Assembly (NCBI GenBank): GCA_023333565.1
Contig: JAJKFH010002792.1
Coordinates: 1 to 64,000, forward strand
From: Puffinus mauretanicus
Lineage: Eukaryota > Chordata > Aves > Procellariiformes > Procellariidae
Length of the DNA: 64,000 nucleotides
Reading direction: 5' to 3'
Shown one piece after another: positions 36,591 to 49,230 of this stretch. The stretch's first letter is position 1, and each line of letters begins with the position of its first letter. The position numbers and the translations under genes were made by a program. The notes below the pieces were generated by a model, which saw only the letters and a program-made list of their open reading frames with translations, did no database searches and had not been told where the DNA came from.

Positions 36591-39500
36591 CCCTGCCAAA
36601 ACCTTCTCCACTGCCAGACTCATTTTACTTTTCAGCTTACTGGCAGTTACATCTCTATGGATGCCAAACATTCTCCCTTGCATTCAATGGGTCACAGCTT
36701 TTCCAGATAGCCAGTTTTTAATGTGAGACTTTCAGTCCTTTGGGCTTTTGTAGAAATGACTTAACTTATCTTAATTGCTAAGTCCAATAATGTATAGAGA
36801 AAGTGTTTTATGTATCGGAGCTATCTGACTCGGGCTATCCTTACAGAGAGTTCACGGTAGAAGAGTGGCTGCTTCTTTGATCCTCAATTCTTCTGCTCCC
36901 TTAGACACACTGGTTTAAGCCCACTTCGCAAGTCTCTCATATCCACTCGGTTTCTCCCGACTATCCGTTTGGGCAGGCAAATTAGTATTTCTTGTTTAAT
37001 TTCCAAGCAATTTGATTTTCACCTATGCATAAAATGGTAATTGTTGGGAATACAGGTTTTGTTATGCACATAAACCTTAATGCATGACATACTATATAAT
37101 TTTTTTACATTAACATAGAAGTTGAAATTAGGAAGCACTTATGATTAGGAATTCATTGTGTGCAATCTTGGTCCCACTGCATATTTAGAAGGGATGGGCA
37201 TACAGGTAAATGCATTTGGATTCTTTCTCATAAGAAAGTGTTAAACATATTTCCTTCGCCATGAAAAATTTCTGGGTTTAGTTCAGAATGACTGCTTTGT
37301 TTTATCCTGAAAAGTACCTATGCTGGGGTATTGGTAAAGTTATGATACTCTCTGCACATCCATTGAAGTGCCTGGGGATTCTTGTGGTTGAAAGGCACAA
37401 TATAAATTTAAGATATTATTAGTATTACTTCTGCTAATAATAATAATTCAACCCCAGAATAATGTTTACAACTGAGTTATTACAACCCCCTAAACAAATG
37501 GTTTTATGCAGAAGCAGAACTGCTGACACAAGCCTCCTGTAACAAGACAATGCCAGCAGGCATTACTATAACTCAAGCAAGGGCCAGTCAAAATGATACA
37601 GCCATTGTGTTGATGTGTTGTATATGGTTGTGAGTGTTGGTGCCAGCTGTGTCATAAACCACTCCCTGGAAATAAAAACGCTGACAGATAATGGAAATGA
37701 ATCAGCATTTTCTCCTTAATCAGAATGTTTTGTAAGCCTGACCATACAGTCTCACTATTCAGTAAGGAATATTTTCAGCTCCCTCCCCCTCAAAAAAGAA
37801 AAGTTTCAGTGAGGTTATGTCCTGTGTTTAATAAGCTTGGCAAGCTTTATTTTCTCACGCCTTCTGAAGTTCTGCATGAGATACCACTTTAGCAGAGAGT
37901 GACAATTATACAGGGAATAGCAGGCTGTTTCCTCTTACCAGCCCTGATTGCTTCATGACGGCAACGCTGGAAATCTGTTCTGGAGCTGGAGCCCCAAGCT
38001 GTAAGTGCAGCAAGGACTCAAGGCAGACTCACTTCCTTAGGTCAGTCTTGGGGGACTGTGGGAGCAGGGGATGGTTCTATAGGCATATATGTTACGCACT
38101 CCCTTTGGCTCGTGGGAGAAGAAAGGTTTTGGGTTTGGCAATGCCTTGACAGCTTTTAAGCTCTCTCAAATAATTGCAACACATCTAAACAACAGACAGT
38201 AGATATCCTCAGTTAAAGTTCAACAATCAGCACATGGAGCTGAGAGTTAAACTCAGTCACTGGAAGTTTTGGAAATTGATGTCTGGAGTGAAAACCCACC
38301 GCAGGCCAAAGTATGCCCTAGCCTGCATGGAGAAAGGTAGAAGCATTACACTTCCTGGCTTCCTCACAGTCCTAGTTTTACTAAGACTGCTATTTTTTTG
38401 GCTAACAAAAACTCATGTTTCATAAATAAGTCTATTCTGGAAAACAATCTTAAAACTGGTTTTCATTACATCACCTCTCCATAACCTTTAGATTTTTGCT
38501 TTGTCTGGAAAAGTTCATTTGTCTCTTTCTTTTCAAAACTCAGATTTCCTTGCAAGGTTAAAGGTACACAACAATACATTCACCAAGATTTTAGAAGCAA
38601 ACAGAAGTAAGTTCTTTTTCTATCGTGCTCATTAACAACATGAACTTCCCTGACAATTTATGCAAAAGTCTTTCCCTAAAAAGACAACAGATTTTTACTT
38701 TTATCATATAATTCTTCCTCTGTTTTTTTCTCAGCACCCTTATCAAATATATTTCCCAAAGCCTCTCTAGTGTTCTGAAGTGATATTGGTTTTTATACAC
38801 ATGTGAAAAAAAAACCCAAAATGTTTTAATTACAGCTAAAGGACACAAAATTAATTTAGTCTCCAGCATGTATTACCATGTGCCAGAAGAGGTAAGTTTT
38901 CAAAATGTAAGGTCTGTCTGAAAGGGAGCATTTGTTTCTTTCCAATAGATACAGTCAGAATAAACACCGAACTTTCAGACTCAGAAGTCATTCTTAATTT
39001 TAGCATAAGGGCACCGCGTTGGTCAAGTAATAAGATGGGAATTTCTTCGCATCATATCTCTGCCTTTAAGAATTGTATCTGAGCCAGCTGCAGCTGGATT
39101 CATCATCAATCAGTGGCATGCAGACGAATACAGGTTTGTCATCAAGAGTGTACCTCTTAAAGAGCTGTGGCATGAGTTACTGGTACAGAGAAGAGAGCTG
39201 TACCAATGAAGGCTGTAAAGCTATTACTTCTTGGCTAGGTTGTCCCTAATAAAAGGAAGTGTGATATGAGACTTTCCCTGCAGAATTTATTAGGAGGTTT
39301 TTCATGAAAATTTGGAAGTTTGGAGTTAGAAAAGTCTTACGTAGTGGGTAGATGGCAATAAATGTCTCAGAAAGACACACATAAGAGAGATCCAGATTTA
39401 AATATTATCAGGCCAATTAGTAATATATACAACCCCCAAAAAATAACACTTAAAAACCCAGATGGTGGGAAAGGGCAAAATGAAATTGAGTACATTTTTA

Positions 39501-41918
39501 TTCTTATCAGTAGGGTACTTGTGAGCAAGAGGTAACTGTGGTACTACTCCATACCCCAAATGCAGAAAAAAGAGTGATTCTAGAACCCATTTGGGCACAG
39601 AACATTAGAAAGATGGGCAAGTTTTGTGAAGACACACAACCCTAGGGTGTACAGACACATGTGCAAATGCATGTGTAAAACTAATTTATGGCACAGACTT
39701 TGAGATGGAAGCTCTGACTGAGGAAATGGTGTGATCCCAGATTGCCTTGTCTTTGCTTTTTCTGCAAGCATCCTTCTGACTCTGCTATCATCAAATGTAC
39801 CAAAGTAAAGAGGCTGCTTGTTAGAACAATATGAGATGTAGTTTCTTCTCTTTTAAATCTTCCACACAAAAAAACCCTACCTGCCCTTACTTTCCAAACA
39901 GAATATGGATTGGTTATTTGTGCCTACACTTCAAATTTCTCCTCCTACAAACTTTTCTAATGGAAGTAAAGGCAGAAAAACTGCCAAATAAGCTGTGTTG
40001 TCCTCCCCTTAGTTTGCCGTAAGTGCAAATCTATTATAGTTTTCCTGTTATCTCAGCAATATGTTGCCTTTCTGTTCCTTGTAAAAGCTGTGTATGTGAG
40101 TTACACTGTGAAAGAGAAGGAAAAAAAAAAAGTGCTTTTACAGGGTATATTTTCTGTATGGGCAGGCCAAACTGCTGTGATAGTAGATGAGTTAGTCAAG
40201 TAGTTCCCTCGGTTTCTGCACATTGCAAAGTGAAAACCTAAATTGCAGTTCTCTCCTGATTCCCTGTGGAAGGTGATATCCATCTGGAAGATTTGGCTTC
40301 GGACAGCAGGAGAGTTCATAAAGTTCATATTAAATAAAGATCTGACTTGCTCTTCAAATTGAATTGATGGTATGACCTACTCCACTTTCAGCCTGAGTTT
40401 TTGTTTCAGGGATACTAATTATTTTCAGAATAATTTCTAACAGCATCTAATATTGATACAGGTAGCTGTTCAAACTTTGTTCATCCTGTAACCGCTACTC
40501 CATTTTAGTCTGTGGGCCTGAAAAATAGTGGGTAAGGGTTAGCATGGGCTACTCAAAGATGTATAGGGAGAATTCAGGCTGTTTGTGTTACAACTCATTT
40601 TCTAAATTTAGTGGAAGTGTTGTTCCAGTGGCCACCCCAAGAGTCCAACAACAAATTTTCCGTTAGCCTGGTAGCATTGTCAATGCCCATGATCCACAGC
40701 ATGGCTGTGGAACCGTAACATCAGTGCAGCCTTTGATAATTGACATACCTCTTTATAAAATCTCCTGCCATAGACAGCAGGGACATTTAGAGTTGAGAAA
40801 TTGAGGCACATAGATAAAGACCAAGTGACCTGCTCCAAGTCATAAATAGTAGAATCTACTTGGCCACAGAGCAGCTTAACAAAGACAGCTTCATAACCCC
40901 AGGATCCTTTGCCTTTCTCTCACACTCCGGAACACAGAAGAGACTCTTCCTTGTCGTTAGGTACTGGAGCTGCCGCAGGTATTGGCCATGCCCCTCTAAC
41001 ACCGGTTCTTGCTCCAGATCTGGTGCCCGCACCATGACACTGCAAATTCAGTCTTATTGAAGCCATGTGCATGGATCAGCTGGAAAATCCTGATTTCCTG
41101 CCTTTTCCCCTGCATAAAGTCCTGTATCGTACCTGCTTGAAAACCTCTGCATACATCTTCCAGAGGTAATATTCTGCCAGTTGGGTGGACTTACTGATCT
41201 GATCTTTTTGCTCTCTAACTTGTCCGACCCTGTGCTAAGGACTATATGGTTAACGCTCTCTGACATCTTGTGTTTTCATTAAATCCACAACCAAAGTCTT
41301 CTTAAATTTCCTTCTGTATATTAGATGCAAGAACAACTTTCAAGAGACATCATCTTGGAGGAGGAGAAGGGGGAAAAAGGGGGAATGCGGACGACTATGG
41401 TCTATTAAACTGATTTGTAGCAGAGTCATGACAGAGACTCTCCTTCTGCACTTTCTGTACATTTTGGGAAGGGTCATTCTGTGGTTGAAACAGGACAGAC
41501 ACAGGTCAGTAGTTTTTAGGAACGGAAGCCCTGCCTTTATAAATGATCATCCCTGTAGCAATCTCCTGTGCTTAAATAGAACAACTCGTAGCCAGTGAGA
41601 GATTTATAACATACTCTAGGCCAAACAGTGACCCATGAAGGATGCTCTGTCTTGCTTTAATCTGGCATCCAACCAAGCTGTGTCTGCACTGTTAGAGAGA
41701 AACCTGCAACCCTGACTTTGTGTACGCACTTGAATGTGTGTGCGCACACGCTAAGCTAATTGCTAGTGCTAAGCATCACTTGAGACTGAAATATCTGTGT
41801 CTGTATGATGATACATGAGTGTCTGAAAGATGTCAGATCCCTAATCAAATGTCTTTTGCCTTGGGGACTGCCAGTAAGCTCTCTGCAGTATTACTCATTC
41901 TGGCAGGTAGTTTTCCAG
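36591..41918. other. AT-rich DNA, no gene recognised
   Basis: No gene or recognisable repeat. A stretch at about 37440-37740 and another further left at 34190-34440 look less random than their surroundings: homeodomain-type TAAT cores, few homopolymers and balanced composition. I could not test conservation. A poly-A run of about 11 bases sits near 40119. Confidence 0.55.
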
Positions 41919-42078
41919 AAGCTCACAAATGCAGGAAGTTCTGAAAAATTAGGAGATGAAGAAACACCTCTTTTATCCAAAGAAGCCGTATCAGGATCGC
42001 CATTGTTCTGGCACGCTTTGGACGGGCTTTCAGCAAATACCCCCACAAGGCGGTTAGACCCTCAGCTGTTGAAAATCA
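41919..42078 (+). other. Candidate coding exon (unverified)
   Basis: A 160-nt open segment between a 'tagttttccag' acceptor and a GTAAGG donor. Its 53 codons read without stop and have protein-like composition, with 'GDEETPLLSKEAVSG' followed by 'ANTPTRRLDPQLLKI'. The EETPLL stretch resembles an acidic dileucine sorting motif, which is common by chance. The phase is 0 in and 1 out. The out phase matches the in phase of the candidate exon at 47699-47811, where A plus TC would give isoleucine. I recognise no family. The frame continues open on both sides (41805-42110), so openness alone is weak evidence. Confidence 0.2.
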
Positions 42079-43247
42079 GTAAGGATCACCTTTTTTCCAC
42101 CAGGGCATGATGCTGTGCTTGTAATGACGAAAAACAATGTTTCTTTATGTAGAGGGAAGTCTCTTTATGTTCTGAGAAGTAAAATGTGCCTTAACACTGC
42201 AGGCAGTGTTTAGGAGGCAAAAAAAACTGAAGTAAAAACACAGGTTATATATATATGCCCTTGAAGAATTTTTTTTTAGCCTGTCTTATCACACCATGCT
42301 TTTATACTGCAGCTTAATATACACATGAGAAATTTCAGGGCTGTTGAGCATGCAGATTTTCCTAGGGGATGAGTGCAAGGTTATTTAGCACAGGTGTTTC
42401 TGTAATTGTACAACACTCCCTATTCATATGCCCACAAGCTCTTATTCCCTTGTGAATGATGCTGTTGTCTAGCATTAGAGCACCAGGTTCTAATAAAAAA
42501 CACAAATAATATTGCTTTACAGTGACCCCTTCTGTGAGTCATCTTCCATTTCATGAAAGCATGCATCTCAGGGAGCGGGTGCTTTTGCGGTAAATATTAT
42601 CCATTTAAGCAAGTGTGTGTGCACGGTTCTCCCCCAGATGTTGTTTTAGACAACAACATAGTTCACACCCCAGGTTGGATGTACTGTGCAGAACAAGACA
42701 AAAGAGAGAGAATCCCCTCGATTCATATGCTGCAGATTATTACTGAAATTATCAGGTTGCTCCCCATATTTGGCTACCACCACCTACATCGGGCATATCT
42801 CCACTGAAATGAATAATGTTGTGCTCAAGATACTTAAAGAAGTTGGAGACCACAGTTGTGTGATTATGTCTATTGTTGCCATGCCGATTCCATTCCCGAA
42901 AAGCTGCATGCCCTGTTACACGCTGCATTCAGCACGTACATCTACCAGGTCTGCAAATCTGATACTTGTATGTGTAAATGAGCAAGCAGGGGATAGCCTG
43001 TCTCATTCCTGCCCCCCCTCCAAAACTCTGCTATACCTTTCTACATTTTCACTCACAGATCTGCTAAAGCTCTTCCCTACTCTAGCCCAGAGACTGTAGC
43101 AAAAAGGACACAAAAATTACTGGTTTATGTTAGTCTGGCTTTTATTTTATTTTACAAAATCACATGTTTGTAGCAATCATTGTTTTAGGGGCTGTGATTA
43201 AACAAGACAATATGAATTATTCTGATTTTTTTTCCTCTTTAACTTAG

Positions 43248-43346
43248 GCCAAGCACATGGAAATTCATGAGGCATGAACAGGAGCTGGCTGTGCTCAGCA
43301 TCTCTGATAATCAGCCCAAGAAGCTGGAGCTACAGTTACTGAGCTG
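43248..43346 (+). other. Candidate symmetric cassette exon (unverified)
   Basis: A 99-nt segment preceded by a strong acceptor: an unbroken pyrimidine tract, then 'aacttag' ending at 43247. It is followed by a fair GTCAGT donor. One frame is open throughout (phase 2 in, 2 out) and includes 'MRHEQELAVLSISDNQPKK', a charged, helix-like sequence of natural composition. The length is a multiple of three, as expected for a skippable exon. Its phase does not fit directly between the candidates at 41919 and 47699, so the three cannot be one simple coding chain without further exons. Confidence 0.2.
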
Positions 43347-44699
43347 GTCAGTGTTCTGGTACTCGCTGCTGCTTGGTACATATTTTTATAGAATGGTATC
43401 ATCTATTATTCATTTCAAATTTAAAAATACACAGAAATGCATCAGAGAGCTGCCTTTGTTGCTCTTTTATTCTTTTATATTGTTCCTATGTATCTTGGAT
43501 TCAGTTGCCTGAGTAAACACCAGGTTCCATAATGAAAAGATTAGTTCTCCCCTGCTCTGCTACAGAGGGTCCCCCCTGATTTTGGATCCCAACAGCACTA
43601 CTTAATTACTAATTAGCGTTCTTACCATTTCTTCCCATGTCAGTTGTGTCTGATAGTGAAGATTGCTTAGCAAGTTGACTTAGCACCTTTGCTAATTGCT
43701 CAATAGTGCTGTGATTTGATTTATTTATTATTTTTGAATGCTTTTGAAACACATTAGCCTCAGTAACCCTTTCAAATGCACTGCTTCTATTATTGATAAT
43801 ATTCTTAGTTGCAAGAGAAAGAAGTTTGCAGTCTTTGTTTTGTGGTATAAAGCAAAATGTGTATTTTTTTACTGTGCACTGAAGGAGGGTGAGATACCAA
43901 CTGATGTTGCAAGCTGTAAAAGGGAAAGTTGAAGGGGCAAAGCTACACAAGACAGCAGGGTTTGGCAGTGGAGGGTAAAAAGCAGTCTGGAGTGTGACTT
44001 GGGAAAACAGAATCTAAGGTGACCTTTCTTTAAGAAAGAATTTGCAATTTGGCTCCCTAGCTGTACTGGGAAGTTTCCTAATCCAACCACAGTAGTATGG
44101 CAGCAGCATTTTAAAAACATATTGTCTGGGTCACAATTCCCCAAGGCCCTCCTGATCTGTGCCTGAGGTCTTGCCCGTAAAGAGGTAAGTCAGGTTTAAT
44201 GCAGATTGGTTTGCTAATCATGACATTTACGTGAATGTGTTCCTTTTGCTATTACCCATCCAGCTGCAAACACCAATGGAAAAAAAACCACCTATAACTG
44301 TGCCAGTAAATATTGGAAAGAATAAAAATCTGAAAGGAAACGTAAAAATTTAGATCTCAAAGAGTATTGAAAGGAATGGGAAAGGCACAATAAAACAATA
44401 GCAATCGTTCATCTTGCTACCCTGCTGTTGCTGTTATTACCTCATATGCATACGCCTTTCAAGATGTTAGTTGCTGGTCTTCTGGGACCCACAAACTTCC
44501 AACTGCTGTCACAGCTCTGAGCCCTCACTTGTATCCTACACTACTTTTTTTGAGTTAGCAAGAAGAGCTCAGAGGAGCAGGAAACCTGTAACATGAATGT
44601 TGGTAATAGAGGAGCAATGATAGAAGAAGGAAAATTTCACACAATTTTTCACGAAAAAAGAAAACCCTGTTTTTCGGTTCGTGTCCTCCGCACAAGAAA

Positions 44700-45250
44700 G
44701 AGTCACTGCTTTGCCACCTCACCTCTCACTCTTGAAACCGTTGCTGGCCTGCAGGTCCCGTCTCTTTGCAGGCAGAGGCCAAAGGGGGAGAGATCAGCAG
44801 GCTCCGCCGGCCGCTTTCGGCAGCAGCCTGCGGCCGCCCTGCCTGCAGGAGGAGCGCGGCCTCAGCGCGCAGGAGGAGCCAGGCAGACACCAAGCAGGGC
44901 AAAGCCCCTAACGCGGTGCAGCTGAGAGTCCTAACAGCTCTGGCTGGAGGCCCCTGCCCTTCTTCAGGGACGGTGAGTGGCCAGCAGCCACCACGCAACA
45001 GCAGCCTCTGAGCTGGATTCCCTTCCTCTGGGCTGCTACCGCACTCTGCTCAGGCTTTGCGCTGTGCGGGGTTGCACTCCGTATGATTTCTGATGGCTGA
45101 TTTTTGCCACAGTTTTGGGTGAAAGGTAGAGCTTTCCACCGTGCAAAGCCCCGCTGGATGAAGGAGTGAGGGCATTTCATTCCGGCTGGTGCTGCTCCGC
45201 GTTAGAAAAGAGGCAGGCTCCGGAGGGAACGGGGCATTGCATCCCCCCAG
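44700..45250 (+). promoter_or_regulatory. Borderline CpG island with a consensus splice donor
   Basis: GC and CpG rise sharply here compared with the rest of the window. I hand-count about 27 CpG in 44701-45240, with 12 of them in 44761-44940. The estimated observed/expected ratio is near 0.5-0.6. A consensus donor (GACG then GTGAGT, GT at 44973-44974) ends the densest part. A possible acceptor ('ctctttgcag' ending at 44771) would define a 201-nt segment, open in one frame but without an ATG. The simplest reading is a CpG-type promoter with a noncoding first exon on the plus strand. The orientation rests only on the donor. It could also be unmarked GC-rich DNA or a decayed retroposed sequence. 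Confidence 0.4.
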
Positions 45251-47698
45251 GTAATGCTAGCAGCTGTGGAAGAGGAATTACAAAAGGCCGTACCACTGCG
45301 CAGGGTTGAACTGGAGAGGAAGGCAGAAAAGTGTGCTTATAATGGTCTGAAATTTAGTGGAGCAGTTTGCAAAATGAGGCAAGGTGGGGAAAAAAAATGG
45401 GAAGTTGAAAATTGTCACTGGAACACAAAGGAAAGAAATCTATGTTCAGAAACAAAATGATAGTCTGGAAAATGGAAAAAGTTTTAACAGAAGGTTTTGT
45501 AATGTCAGGGGAATTTACGTTTGAAAGCAATTTTTCTGAACTGATCAGAACTCTTTGAATTTGCAGAGCTGTCACCTTCAGAAGAGCTCAATTTGCTGCA
45601 ATTAAATGACCTGAAGAATAGAGTAGTACTTAAAGTCAATTGCATTTCTGAAGAGCGATGCTGAAATGAGGAGCCCAGACTCTGTCAGCAAGTATAGAAT
45701 AAAATGAATGGCACCTGAAGATGTTGTACGACAGGAAGGTGAATTTGTGAAAGTAACTAAAACAGAAAGCCTCAGCTGAAAAGGCCTGTGTAAGACAATA
45801 CTCTGCATCCTAATCAGAGGAAGAGTCTTTGATATGATTATTCAAATCAAAGAGCTCTTCTGTTAAGTATGCCTTTATCAAAATATCCATCAGAAATATT
45901 GTCCTGTAATGTTTAAGCTCTGGGCAAGTGCTGAAATGGCAAGCATGAAAGTACTTCAAGGGAACAAAGTAGAGTGCTTCTAGATGCAGGATGACAGCCA
46001 GGCATTTCACACGCAGTGGAAAGCTCTCCTGCTGTCTGTAGCACTGTCTTTCGCAGCCTCCAAGTACAGTCAGTATAGACAGATACCACGTATGGCTGGC
46101 TACCCTGCATATATGAATATGGGTACACTCAACACACAGGCAGCTTCCTCACCTATTGCTTTCTTCTTCAGCTTAGGACTCTAGTCCTACAGAGGCATTC
46201 AAAGCAAATCAATTTTAAAAGTGCACAGCAGTCCCAAGAGATCAGAACAGGCCATTTATCTGTCACTGTGAATATCCAAGGGTGTGTCCCCTTTTTAAAC
46301 TGCCATTTCAGCAGGATCACAAAGGAGAGAAAGCCAGGAGGCCAAACAGATCTCCATTTCTCTTTGCAATGAGGTGCTTCAGATCCATGGATTTCAGGTG
46401 CATGGAGGGTGGGCAGGCTCACCGCTCCTCCCTTGCTGCTGCTTTTTTTTTTTTTTCCTTTCTGGGGATGGACAGAGAAGGGATTATTAGGCCAGAAACT
46501 GAGTGGTTAGGAGAAGTCTCAAGCTACCTCCTAACTACCCCTTCCGCTGGTAAAGTATCACGATACCCAGCTCTGCTCACCCTACTGTCCCAGGACTCGC
46601 CCTGGGTAGTCTCTAAGGAGTGCGGACAGAGTTTTGGGGCTGGGGCATCCCCGAGCAGAGTATCAGGCAGGTATCACCCATGGCAGGAGCCCGTGCCACC
46701 CGGCAGCATGTGAAGGGGAACGCAGAACCACAGCACCATGGTCTCTGTCTTTGCATTTTTCTAATCTAAAAACTTCCCATGTGTTTCCACTGCAGGAACT
46801 TCACTTTGGAGCTGAGACGCTGCAGGAGAGTGAGCTTTGCTAATCCGTCAGTGTATTGTTTCATTGTGGTGAGCGTGAACATAAAGGGACATTTGGGGAT
46901 TGCTGGCTGGATGCTGTATGACTGAGAGTTAACAGGGAGTGCTGCTTGGAGAAGACTTTTTGGACGGGTTGTGAAAATGTATGTTTATGCAAACTGATAT
47001 GAACAGTGCAAGAAAAATCAGATGTTCTTTTGAAACTGTAGCCCCCTAATGGGGTCATGATATCCCTACAGTCAATAATCCTGTGGGGTTTTTTTCACTT
47101 TTCCATCTCCACAATAGATTTGACTCACATTTTTTTCACATGCAAAGTCTTTACCTTCATTTGCTCAAACATCAGCCATTTGTTTGCAGTTACTTGGGTA
47201 ATAAGCAGAATGGTGTTTTCTGAGAATGTATGATAACTTTTTACCCTTCTGAAACCAATGGGGTTTGACCAGGGACTGTTTGAACAATATTTTATGATTT
47301 CAGTGAATTGGCACTGAGTTATTTTTCTAATAGCCTGTATCAGTCAGGCTTATGAGTAATACTTCTGCAACCACTTCCTAAACTTATTGCTCAGGAATGA
47401 GATGTTTAAGTGGCAGTGCTACTTCCAAGTCTGTTTCATGCTGTCTCTCAGGTTTGATATAGCTAGGTTCAGATATGCACTTAGGAGAATGTCAATGTGA
47501 ATAAAAAGTGGGAGAGTGGATTCCTAATCCTTCGCATGCTCCAAAAACACAACCCATCTATTTTGGGGGCTTTTGCAGGTTTTGTTATGTTTGACCACAA
47601 AGTTTAGACTTGCAGGGGGGATCTGGAGGGACACCAGCCTGAGGTCAAGCAATGCAGCAACACATTTTGTGTGTGTTTGTTGCTATATTTTTTAACAG
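45251..47698. other. Mixed-composition DNA, no gene recognised
   Basis: Short overlapping frames only, up to 143 codons at 46282-46713 with no domain. A T run of about 14 bases lies at 46443-46456. An acceptor-like 'catccccccag' ends at about 45250 and precedes a 68-codon open frame (45254-45460), but no donor supports an exon there. Confidence 0.5.
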
Positions 47699-47811
47699 TC
47701 TTCAAGCGGCGCTATGATTCCACAAATCTTGTACCTGTTATAAATGAGCTGTCCCCCCTCCCAGCATCAGCTTCAGTATCTTCAGTAACATCAGCTTCCA
47801 CACCTGCTTCA
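47699..47811 (+). other. Candidate coding exon (unverified)
   Basis: A 113-nt segment between a good acceptor ('atattttttaacag' ending at 47698) and a GTAAGA donor at 47812. With one base supplied by a preceding exon it reads 38 codons. These start with a basic, tyrosine-containing stretch ('FKRRYDSTNLVPVINELSPL') and pass into a Ser/Ala/Thr/Pro-rich tail. GC content and codon pattern stand out from the AT-rich flanks, and it reads like a cytoplasmic tail or linker. I cannot name a family. The phase matches the candidate at 41919-42078 and would end on a codon boundary. Confidence 0.27.
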
Positions 47812-49098
47812 GTAAGACACCACCTGCCTAAATGCCTGTCTCATCACTTTAATCATTAGTCTCCTTTCTGACATGTTATTAGCCTTATTACGTCTCTGCC
47901 TTCTAAAGGCGATCATCTGAGACTTGTTCTCCTTTCAACTGTTATAAAACCACTTCGAACAGAATCTCTAGGTCCAAGGCATTAGGTAAATAAGTTTCAT
48001 GTAATTGTTTCATTTTAGTGGTTAAATAAATGTGCCTGTGCATGCTGGAAAGCTTTTATGATTGTTTTTGAGTAGAATGGAAGCTGGAGTAGACTGCAAG
48101 CCGAGAAGAACATTTTATGGGCTACTTCTACCCCACCTCCTCCTTTCCATTGTTTCTACATGTCAACAGGTCTCAGCCCATCTGAAAAGTCAAATGCAAT
48201 TTCACACATGCAGCCATGTAATAGCAAGATTTGATGTACCTATACAGGTACACTTACTCCACTTACCCTAACTGAGAGACAAAAATCAAAACATCCTCGA
48301 GGTGCAGGCAGCAGCTCTGTTATGTTATGCTATGTTATGCTAAAGAAGCAATCTTATGGTCCTGACCACAGATATGTAAAGGTCTTACGCTGCTGGAAAT
48401 AATTTGGGTTTGTGTTTTACATCTTTCCTTTTTTTATCTTCCTTTTTCCTTTTTGCATGACTAAGGTGAACACAATGAAGGTAACAAAGAGAACTGACCT
48501 TGTCTAACTCATTGTCCCCAAGATTTTCTTATACCATACGATGCTTCCCCAGTGTAATCATAAAAAGCCTTCAGCACTTGAGCACCCTATTGTTCTTCCT
48601 TCATACTGCTGCTGTCTATATCTACATGGCAAGAACAGCAGTAACCAAGATACTGGCAGTCAGTCTCTCCCCATAGCGGGGTTTGCTTTCCACTTTGCCG
48701 TTGTCATGAGACCACTCCTCTCTTTCTAGAGTACAGCCCTACAATTTCCCTGGCCTTAGCAGCTATTGCTTCTTGATAATCATTTGCCTATTTTTTCTCT
48801 TAAAAGTTCACCTCATTTCATATAGTGATATCTCACATTAAATTCCCATTCCACTTTGTCATAACTTATATATTTACATCCTTGCATTTTTTTTTTTAAA
48901 TTATAGCCAGAATTTTTGTTTTTTTCCTAAAACATTTGGTTTCCTTAATTACACCTGAGAACTCTCCCCTAGCTTATCCAAGCTCTGGACATGAGGCCAA
49001 TTCCAGGAGAATTCCAGGACATGCCATTCTAATCCCTACACCAGGGCACTACATTGCTTCAAATATAACTTGCTGTCCCTGTCATTTTGGGTGCACAC
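47812..49098. other. AT-rich DNA, no gene recognised
   Basis: No gene. A duplicated decamer (TATGTTATGC twice, 48321-48340) and a T-rich run near 48891 are the only distinct patterns. Confidence 0.6.
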
Positions 49099-49099
49099 C

Positions 49100-49230
49100 A
49101 TCCTAAAACATTGCAACAATATTCCTGAGCAACCTGACCTAACTCTGAAGCTAGCCTTGCTTTGAGTGAGAGGCTGGACTATAGACATCTCCACAGGTCC
49201 CTTCCAAACTAAGTCTCTGTCATATTACAG
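49100..49230 (+). mobile_element. Old CR1 LINE 3' tail fragment
   Basis: A short plus-strand fragment containing, in order, 'cctgagcaacctgacct' (49131 on), 'gaagctagccttgctttgag', 'ggctggactatagacatc' and 'aggtcccttccaaact'. The same order of blocks is found at the end of the intact CR1 at 19.1-19.2 kb: 'gagcaacctggtctag', 'gttggactagatgacc', 'ggtcccttccaaccc'. The 'gctttgag' variant suggests a different, older CR1 subfamily. The terminal 'attctatg' unit is degraded to 'ctctgtcat'. It lies entirely at the 3' end, so it is a severely 5'-truncated dead copy. Confidence 0.85.
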
